Of a DNA stretch of 64,000 nucleotides, positions 57,001-64,000 are shown in pieces. A program made the position numbers and the translations under genes. Source of the stretch: Tigriopus japonicus (Eukaryota > Arthropoda > Copepoda > Harpacticoida > Harpacticidae). Under the pieces are notes generated by a model that saw nothing but the letters and a program-made list of their open reading frames with translations, was not told the DNA's origin and ran no database searches. Numbering within the stretch: the first letter of the stretch is position 1; each line of letters begins with the position of its first letter. Where the stretch lies: assembly GCA_010645155.1 (NCBI GenBank), contig CM021318.1, positions 8,671,550 through 8,735,549 of the forward strand, written 5' to 3'.

Positions 57001-58669
57001 GGACGGTGGTCTCGCCGAATGTCCCCGGATTGGAGTCCACTGATACCCTTTCAATCTGGTCTTCACGCTTTAAACTGAGATTCTCGGGCTGGTCACACTC
57101 AGTTGTCGAGTTTGGGAGTTGGAACGAGGAACCTGAAGTGACGGACCCACTTCCTCCCCCGCCGTCATTGGATGATCCCCCTGGGGATCCGGCGGTGCTT
57201 TCACGGTCAAATTCGGCGCTTCCAGTGCTGTTTCGGTCCATGAAGAGTCGTTTTTTGGGTACTTGGCGAATCAAATTGGGATTGGCGATGAGTTGGGCAT
57301 GAACTACATATGATATAAGCGTATGAGCAAACAGGTTTGTGCTAGTTATCATTAAAGTGGTGAAACAACCACGTGCCATGGGTTCTTTTTTAGAGAAATA
57401 GCTAAGGGGATCGGTAGGAGAGAGTGTTAAGTAAAAATACTCACCAGAGCTACGGCCGTCGTTACTATCAGCCTCTGACATTAAGTCCAAGGCTTTAGCA
57501 TCTGGAAATGAAAGAAAAGTCTCTATTTAGTAAGCCATTCGTCATCACCAATAATGTATTACGCATTTAAGATCTATGCCATGTACAGGTCTGTACGGCA
57601 TTCAAGGTTGCTCTTCGATTGATCAATAAAATGGCTTTCTCGCTATCATTCGACTTTAATTGAACCGAATGCGAATTGGTACCAGGATATTGATCCAACA
57701 AGGCCATGTAGTTTCTTGATGGTTGAAAGAAATGACACTCACCTTCAGGAGACGCATCACCATTATTACCCTCTCGCAAAACCTGAAAGTGAATAGAACG
57801 GGAGTCAGTAGGGCTTCACAAACTAGTTTCCTTGTACTGCACAAGGGACTTGAAATCAATAATAACTATTGATTTATGTCCCCTTGCCACTAATATTGGT
57901 CGTATGTATGTACGTGTGTATGTATGTATGTGCGAGGTGTGCATGTCTTGATAAATCGATAATCAAGTTCGCTTACCTTATCTGCCTTAACGCCCTCGCT
58001 CATGTCCTCAGTTTGAACCTCGAGTGGTTGATCCAGCCGGGGTCCTGTCAAATGGGAAAAGCCCCCGGCCATGGGAACCGCCTCGGAACCCGAGAACCGC
58101 CTTGGGCGGGCTCGCTTCCTCTTTGGACCGAGAGCACCTGAGTTGTTACTGCTTGCTTGGCTACTTTGGGTGGCAACTGGGGGAGCCGGATTGGGGGGTG
58201 AAGGCATTCGCTTGGCGGGAGAACTGCTCCCAAGCGAGTCCAGAGGGGACAGGAGGGGGAATTTGGAATGGGAACTGGTGGGTGGGGACGGACCATTGTC
58301 ATTGACCTCGGCCAGGCCCTTGATCTTTAGACCCTCGGCCACCTTTAGCAAGGACGACAGGTTTTCTTGATCGACAGACACCTCTCCACGGTACATGAAC
58401 TCCAAAAGAGCCTTCATCTCAGCATATCGCACGTCCCGAAGGAACACGATGGGATGCCGGTCTGGAGTGTTGTACAACATGGATTGGAAATAAGGCGAAC
58501 AGGCCGACAGGACCATTTTGTGGGCCTTCAGCTGGAGTCCGTCGCAAGCCAAGGTAACATCCACGAAAGCTTCCGAGTTCAAGAGGTCTTCAAACACGCT
58601 CAAGAGATTGTGTTGGTGGTTGTTCCACCGAAGACAGTACTGTTGGGGCAATTGGCCGGGTGCGGCCAT
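50108..58669 (-). CDS. ttk: Tramtrack-like BTB zinc-finger transcription factor, alternative finger exons
   Basis: A nuclear regulator, usually a repressor; in insects tramtrack controls neural and epithelial fates. Shared exons are 58669-57977 (BTB), 57782-57743 (40 bases) and 57501-57445 (57 bases), followed by finger exon A (57303-56372) or B (51000-50108), both entered in phase 1. The products are 573 or 560 residues. The BTB domain (about 10-123) has [49 protein letters not shown] and [13 protein letters not shown], the ttk group pattern of arthropod BTB proteins. A basic patch ([11 protein letters not shown]) is a likely nuclear signal. Exon A has QPENLSLK, which resembles a CtBP-binding motif. 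Lola and bric-a-brac are alternatives for the BTB alone; the fingers favour ttk. Confidence 0.8.
51001..56371. other. Interval between the two tramtrack-like finger exons
   Basis: AT-rich. It contains the 3' UTR of isoform A and intron sequence of isoform B. No third finger exon (CxxC to HxxxH) was recognised in any frame. It holds the repeat cluster at 52403-53260 and purine-rich DNA near 55170-55235. Confidence 0.5.
52403..53260. repeat. Nested repeat cluster with a hAT-like end
   Basis: A direct repeat of about 57 bases occurs at 52403-52459 and 53203-53260 (CTTGGTGACAAAT, AGTTGGTGTGGTTTAAGTT). Between the copies lies an inverted pair, 52885-52994 and 53051-53168 (TTAACTTCAT, GCTTTTCGCATC, TTTACCTCTC). 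Next to it, 52824-52855 on the minus strand reads CAGCGGTTCTTAAACTGGGG, which resembles the terminus of hAT-family transposons; no partner end was found. Confidence 0.65.
56372..57303 (-). CDS. ttk: Tramtrack-like finger exon A
   Basis: Encodes two C2H2 fingers, [20 protein letters not shown] with YVTTH, and [20 protein letters not shown] with RAVH. The YTHxSNFxRHYV and RKDNMTAH words are those of the DNA-binding pair of insect Tramtrack-69. The exon ends at TIVS and a stop. The last bases before the stop read GTAAGC, so a further splice from here cannot be excluded. Confidence 0.85.
57900..57940. repeat. TGTA/CGTG microsatellite in a tramtrack-like intron
   Basis: Short TGTATGTA and TGTGTATG units close to the BTB exon donor. 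The minus-strand read-through past this donor is not coding. Confidence 0.6.
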
Positions 58670-58905
58670 TTTGCACGGGGGATTGGGAACGAACGACTCG
58701 TTCGTGGGAGCAAAGGAGCCAAGTCTAACCGTACCAAGTCTCGCAACTCATGAAGTGTCGGGATCCGGAAGTGTCTTAGTTCAACCACCTGAAATCGAGA
58801 AAAGGAAAATTTACCATCAGTAACAGAGTCGAAGAAATTGATCCAACTAAACATCCTAATGGGTAAGAGTGTGAAATATACCTGAGAGGACATGAGCGCA
58901 AGGCC
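58670..58905 (-). promoter_or_regulatory. Tramtrack-like 5' UTR with a probable intron
   Basis: On the minus strand a donor (CCTCTCAG then GTATAT, near 58882) and an acceptor (CGATTTCAG then GTGG, near 58789) would remove about 93 bases between the first exon and the BTB start codon. Confidence 0.45.
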
Positions 58906-61900
58906 TTGAAGGATTGCGAGGGTTAAATAATAGGGTGAACTATTTGATCACTTTTTTCAATTCACCTCACTCTACACACCATTTCTATATTTGCACCAGT
59001 CTCCAGTTTAACCACTCTTAAACTTTATTTTCACATCGTTTATAGTTTCGCAAAACTGCACAAAATATGTTATCTTAGTCAGTCAGTTTTGTTCACCTTA
59101 AGTATACACCTTATACACCTTAAGTATTTTACCAACACACTCACTAGCTCACTTACTCACTCACTCATTGGGTGAGTGCTGTGAACACCCGAACTTCTCA
59201 AGATAGACTCTGCACTTTCTTGGCAGGTCTTTTTGTTGGTGAAAACGACAGCTCAATAAATCGATACCAAGACTCAGCCGCCACCACCACCATCGTCGTA
59301 GTCCAACGAAGATAGGGGCTCCAAAAGGATCCCAAATGTTCCTCCCCCTCCTTGGCAAGTGGAACACATTTTGCCCGGGAAAGAAGGCTGCTCGCGGTCC
59401 TACCAAGAAAGCCTTTCTAGTATGGCGCCAAAGGCCAAAGCGGGTTCAGAATGGATCGATAATACCTGCTACTACAATGCTACATACAACAATGTACCAG
59501 AAGGAGAGCCTCGAAAAGGCAGAATCTCACTTGTACCACTGCTAGAAAACTTTGGTAAAGAAGCCTTCGCCATTCACATTCAGAATATGTGCGTAGTATC
59601 ATTGGTAGGGCGCTTTAAGGAGTTCGTGTCAAACCATCATATTTTGTAGTCGCAATTTAAAACAAAAACCATTTCTCCAGCTCGGAGCTCAAGCCTATCT
59701 GGTTTGAAGACCATTATATCTGGGGATAATGCCAACAAAGACGCACCCAAATTTAGGAGCTTCAGATTTCGGGTTGCTTCACGAGTACTACAACGTAGGT
59801 ACATAACTCTTATGAAAGGAAGACACCCATTGAGGTTGGTGGAGAATAAACGGGTGGATGGACGCTGAGAGAAACATTCGAAGCCCTGGGTAATCATATC
59901 CAACGTGAGAGGTCATTAAGAGTTTGCCCTTTTCCAGTTACCTGAAAGTCTGTGCCCTAGCTTAGCTCAATCATATTCATACATTTAGCTGAACCAGCGG
60001 CTGAAAATTTGAAAATTAATTCAAGTCTCAAAGTTTGCCCTAAAAAAGCGAGGATCTCCAGGGAACGTTTAAAGTGTTCAGGAAAGCACCGGAAAGGCAA
60101 GCCAACTACGAAAATGTCTTGAGAAATTAGCAGATAATCACCGGGAGATAATCTCTTCCGGTGCCAAAAACGAATCACCTGAAGATTGCACCCATTTCAA
60201 ACCTGACTTTTAGGGAGAAGTTTTACGTAAAGTGGTGGTCCCTCTATGGTATCAAATGACATATGAGGAGAAAAAACTCTCCTCCAAGTTCGACCAACAC
60301 AAGGATTCCTCCGAAAGAATCTGTCCACGTTATCCTGACAGGTCTTTTTCTCTCCCCTCCAGGCATTTGGACCCCGAATCTTTTTCTCTCTCCCTCATCT
60401 CCCCTCCCCTCCAAACAAGGAAGAGGCAATGATTTCCACCGACAGATAAGAGCACCTAGCACCTAAGCAATTTCACCTGTGAGTTCAATCCCTCGCCCTG
60501 TCTTCCTTTCTTTCTTTCTTTCTCATTCTGGGTGTGTTGTTGCCTTGTGTGTGGATGATGTTGATGATGTCCCTTCGCCCTTTTTGCCGCTTCCAAGCCC
60601 CTTGGCAAGCAAAGTCGACGACGACGATTACGGTGAGGGCAACGGCAACGAAGTTGGCCAAAAGGAAATGGGCGAATGTGCCGTCGAGGGTTGGATGTTG
60701 GCTTCGTTCGCTCTTCCATCTCCCATTCATCGGACATTCAACCCAAAAGACTTCAAACAACATAATGCTCTTTACGTATATTCACCAGGGGTAAGCCAAG
60801 GAATCTCAGGTACATTTCACATAAGGAGAGAGACAGAGAGAGGGGTGGACTGGAATGTGTAAGTCTTCAAGATGTAGCCACCCCATTCCAAGATGCCACA
60901 TGGACCTAAACTTATGTTTGTATGAAGGATACTTAAACAATTGGGATCTACGTCATTTAGGGCCTGTGTCTAATTAACCAATCGACTGTCAAGAGAAAGA
61001 ACACCCCGATAGCGGTTGTTTCGGCCAAGCACTCCAGATTTATAGGAGATTAAGTCGTAAAAGTGTCGGTTTTGGGAGCTCGCTCGTTCAGGAGTGACAA
61101 GACGAATGGAGTCTTGACTTGAAGTCTTTTTCCAGCCCTTCACTTCGCACCCAAAGCTCCAAGGGTGGTAAGTTCGGTCCCTGCGAGACTCCCTAAATGG
61201 ATGGATGGATGAACGTTGGACAGGAGGTGGAGTCGGGTCCGTGACCACAAAAGTGGATAATTGTGGACATTAGAGGTGCTACCAACGACACTCTCCGCAC
61301 AATTAGGGACGGGAATCCAATCACCAATACCAATAGTACCCCCATTCAGGGCTCCAACGACCCGGAATGTTCAAGCTTTAACAGAGGTGTAACGTCTTGT
61401 CTTGAACTTTCTTAGGGTAGTGTGTTTCATTATGTTTGGTTGGGTGCCAATTTCTCGGTGAATTATGAGCCTTTGTGCCCACCATCAGGTGTGAACAAAG
61501 GACGGCGAAAACGAAGAAGACAACCAAAAACGTTTTGTCTTTTCTTCCTGCACATACAAAAAGACCTACCACGACAAATATCATGCCTATTGGGCTTTTC
61601 TTGGAGCTCTCCAGCCACCACTATCAACCATCTCAAATCTACCTGAGGAGGCTAACCAAGCTCCTGGGCAGTTAAGAAGTAAGCAAGCCAGTCAGTTAAC
61701 CAACCAACCAACCGACCAACTAACCAAGCCAACAGGCTCTTCAAGCTCCTAAGTAACCAACAACCACCTGTGTCTGTGCACGAAGGAGGCGAATGTATGC
61801 GAACCACTCTTGCTTGAAGAGCAACAACAACGGAGACACCAGGGATCAAGGACCTTTCAAAGAGCAACTTCCTTTCCAAGAGGGAAGCAGGTACATGATC

Positions 61901-64000
61901 TACACATTCTCTGGCGAGGAGGCTACATGGTACACATAGGTAGTCTAAGCAATAGGCACATCCAAAGCGAGCAAACCAAGCCTAGTATGTTGCAAAGCCA
62001 AAGGGAAAAAGGAAAGAGGCGAAGAACAAGGAGAAGGAGAGGCTTCTTTTTCTTTGGAGATGCCACGACGACTTTCCTGCGAAGGCAATCTATCGAGCAA
62101 AACCACCATCTGACTACCTGTGCAACACGATCCATCGATCCACTCACATGCAAGAAGGTACAGTTAGGTGCAAGTAGAGACACAACCAACCGAGAGAAAC
62201 AGCCAAAGAGAAGACAGGAGCTGCCGCTGCAGAAGGAAGAAGAAGAAGAAGGAAAAGAAGACTCATATTTTTATGAGGAGGATGAAGATTGCGCAGAGTG
62301 GCGTGTCGTCGGCCTCACATAACACATCCAGAGAGAGAGAAAGAGAACACAGGTGCCGTCAATTCATCTCAGAGGACCTTGCTTTCTTACGCAGGCTTAG
62401 CGAAAATGGTTCTTGTGGTTGGCCACATGCAGTGTCTTTTGCCTGATGCTGGCTTGAGCCCTACCATCCTGAAATGGTGGCTGACGAGGAGGCAACAAAG
62501 TTTGGCTTGACTCTGTTGCTTCGGGATGGTTGAGTGGTTTGGGGCTCACACAGATGAGGGATGGGAAAAATGCTGGCAGCTCACCAAGACAAGGATGTTG
62601 GTATGCGAGAGACGAGTTCCCCGGCTTTTTCCCATTCGCCTTCCACTTTGCCTCCTACTCCTCCTTCAATAACGTTTATACTACTAGATCACTGATTTTG
62701 AAAACCTTTAAAATATGTTCAAGAAATAGAAAAACCTCAGCGAAACCAATCAAGGACTACAATCTGTCAAGAACTTCGTGCTATGTTGGTAAAGCTGTCA
62801 GGGACATCTGGCCAAAACCACTGATAATGGCCATTAATGAAAGAAGCGAAAGAAGGCACTCAAACCTTGAAACGGTAAAATAGAAATAAAATTGCGATTT
62901 AAACAACAAGGCTTCTTTGTTGGTGGGGTTTCTATCCAAAAAAAGGTTGGATGTGCCTTTAAAAAGCCGGAACGTCCCGGTCTCACTTCGACACACAAAC
63001 ACATAAATAAACAGCCCTAGGTAGTAGAACATTTACTGGATACTGAAAAGACAATAGTCCCATTTTGTGTTTCCTTCCAATTGTGGTGTGAGGAGAGTTG
63101 GTCGTCAGGCTGAATGCATCAGATTGCCTCGACGTGATTAGACTCGTCGTACCTACTACGTATGTGAGAACAATCCCAGCAAAAGCAACACCAACAAGGA
63201 TCAATGCCCTTCAGACGAAATATCGTGGCCTGTTACCCTGCTGGAGGATGAACTGGAGCTAGTACGTACCAACTCGTAACTACCATCCATCCATCCATCC
63301 ATCCATCTACCATACTAAGTGCAAGGGAGTCGTTCGGTCGGTGATCCCTGAAAGCTTGTCGAGTCTACCTGTGCCTTCACTCTTGTCGTACCGTGCGTGA
63401 GTACATGTCGTATGTGAGTGTGTGTGTGTGCATCTCTTTCTCGGTTTCTGCTGGTTGGAGAGCCGCTCTTTGCTCGTATCAAGTCCTATGGCCAATCGCC
63501 ACCTATGGCAATGATTCGGTTTTCCAAGACGCCAATGGATGGTTGCCTAGCACTTTGGCACATTGCCATTGTGCCGTGTGTGTGCGTGTGTGACGGGATC
63601 GAAGTGGCTGCTAGCCGCCTTGATCATCAGGAGAACTTCCCTTGGTCTTTCCTTTGTGCTTTCCATCATGCATGATGGGCCCCTCTTCATTTGTCGCTGC
63701 CTGCCTGTGTTCTTCCAGCTCTTCTTCAAAGAAGTCGTCTCACGCCGCAGGCAGAACTGCTATTTAAAAAGAACCTATTCAAAAGTGACGAATGACTTTG
63801 GCAAGGTTAGAACTGAGTTCGACCACGAATGCACCACCACGCACAGTTTTCAGACCAAAGAGTGGCGATGCAGTTTAAATTACCCCCCGAGAATATCTCT
63901 GGTCGTCTCGGACTTAAATGTCACCTTCTGGATTCGTCGACCCTGAGGTTCGGGGAATCTACACTAAATATCCTGTCAAAAAAAGCAAAGCTTAACCCTC
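58906..64000. other. 5-kb region without recognisable genes
   Basis: Upstream of the tramtrack-like gene; probably its regulatory region and perhaps further 5' UTR exons. It holds TTTC repeats (60505-60524), AACC repeats (about 61697-61730), purine-rich GAA/AAG tracts (about 62000-62050 and 62225-62262), CCAT repeats (63282-63307) and GT runs (about 63415-63430 and 63573-63592). Open frames here follow repeats and show no domains. Confidence 0.5.

Noticed and set aside
57304..57490. Reading 57490-56372 as one uninterrupted exon of the tramtrack-like gene
   Set aside because: A good donor at 57445 and acceptor at 57304 remove the middle, and the intervening peptide is hydrophobic and unlike the flanks; kept only as a possible retention event.
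61810..62446. Arg/Glu/Lys-rich frames upstream of the tramtrack-like gene
   Set aside because: Follow purine-rich simple sequence and change character between frames; nothing domain-like.
1..64000. CRISPR arrays, bacterial operons or phage modules
   Set aside because: All confident genes are split eukaryotic genes; no regularly spaced repeat-spacer structure is present.

Overview
Organism and style: this is nuclear DNA of an animal, almost certainly an arthropod and plausibly a copepod crustacean. The evidence is split genes with mostly short GT-AG introns (about 45-150 bases), AATAAA poly(A) signals, a tramtrack-type BTB zinc-finger gene with alternative finger exons, a Snakeskin-like four-pass junction protein, an invertebrate-style muscle tropomyosin, and Tc1/mariner-type transposons. 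The copepod assignment is inference. There is one run of N (20735-21354). Exons were assembled by hand from splice sites and phase, and most resulting lengths match their families closely (tropomyosin 284 aa, acyl-CoA oxidase 659 aa, PDI 501 aa).

Layout, 0-20 kb: the 3' part of a paired-like homeobox gene (+), an FKBP14-like ER prolyl isomerase ending in HDEL (+), a Snakeskin-like tetraspan (-), two tandem paralogous small single-pass membrane proteins (+), a two-pass membrane protein with a proline-rich tail (+), an equilibrative nucleoside transporter with two alternative last exons (-), and muscle tropomyosin (-). 20-32 kb: a duplicated 0.62-kb segment around the assembly gap followed by a short Tc1-like element, a small spectrin-repeat-like protein (+), a secreted C-type-lectin-like protein (+), then three head-to-tail minus-strand genes: Ly6/uPAR, TEN1-like and WDR24. 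34-48 kb: acyl-CoA oxidase (+), a MATH-BTB protein (-), an intact DD37E Tc1/mariner element, a MITE, a C2H2 zinc-finger gene (-) carrying a roughly 600-base foldback in an intron, and protein disulfide isomerase ending in KDEL (+). 50-59 kb: the tramtrack-like BTB gene (-), whose shared 5' exons can splice to either of two finger-pair exons 5.4 kb apart. 59-64 kb: no convincing coding sequence; microsatellites and purine-rich DNA upstream of the tramtrack-like gene.

How the genes relate: this is ordinary gene-dense chromosomal DNA, not a single functional cluster. Two ER-lumen folding enzymes (FKBP14-like, PDI), an mTORC1-regulatory GATOR2 subunit (WDR24) and a telomere CST subunit (TEN1) sit among unrelated genes. 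The most notable features are architectural: the 22-base TEN1-WDR24 spacing and the 81-base spacing of the small membrane paralogs (candidate polycistronic pairs), the duplicated last exons of the nucleoside transporter, the foldback in the zinc-finger gene, overlapping convergent 3' ends, and a transposon that looks intact.
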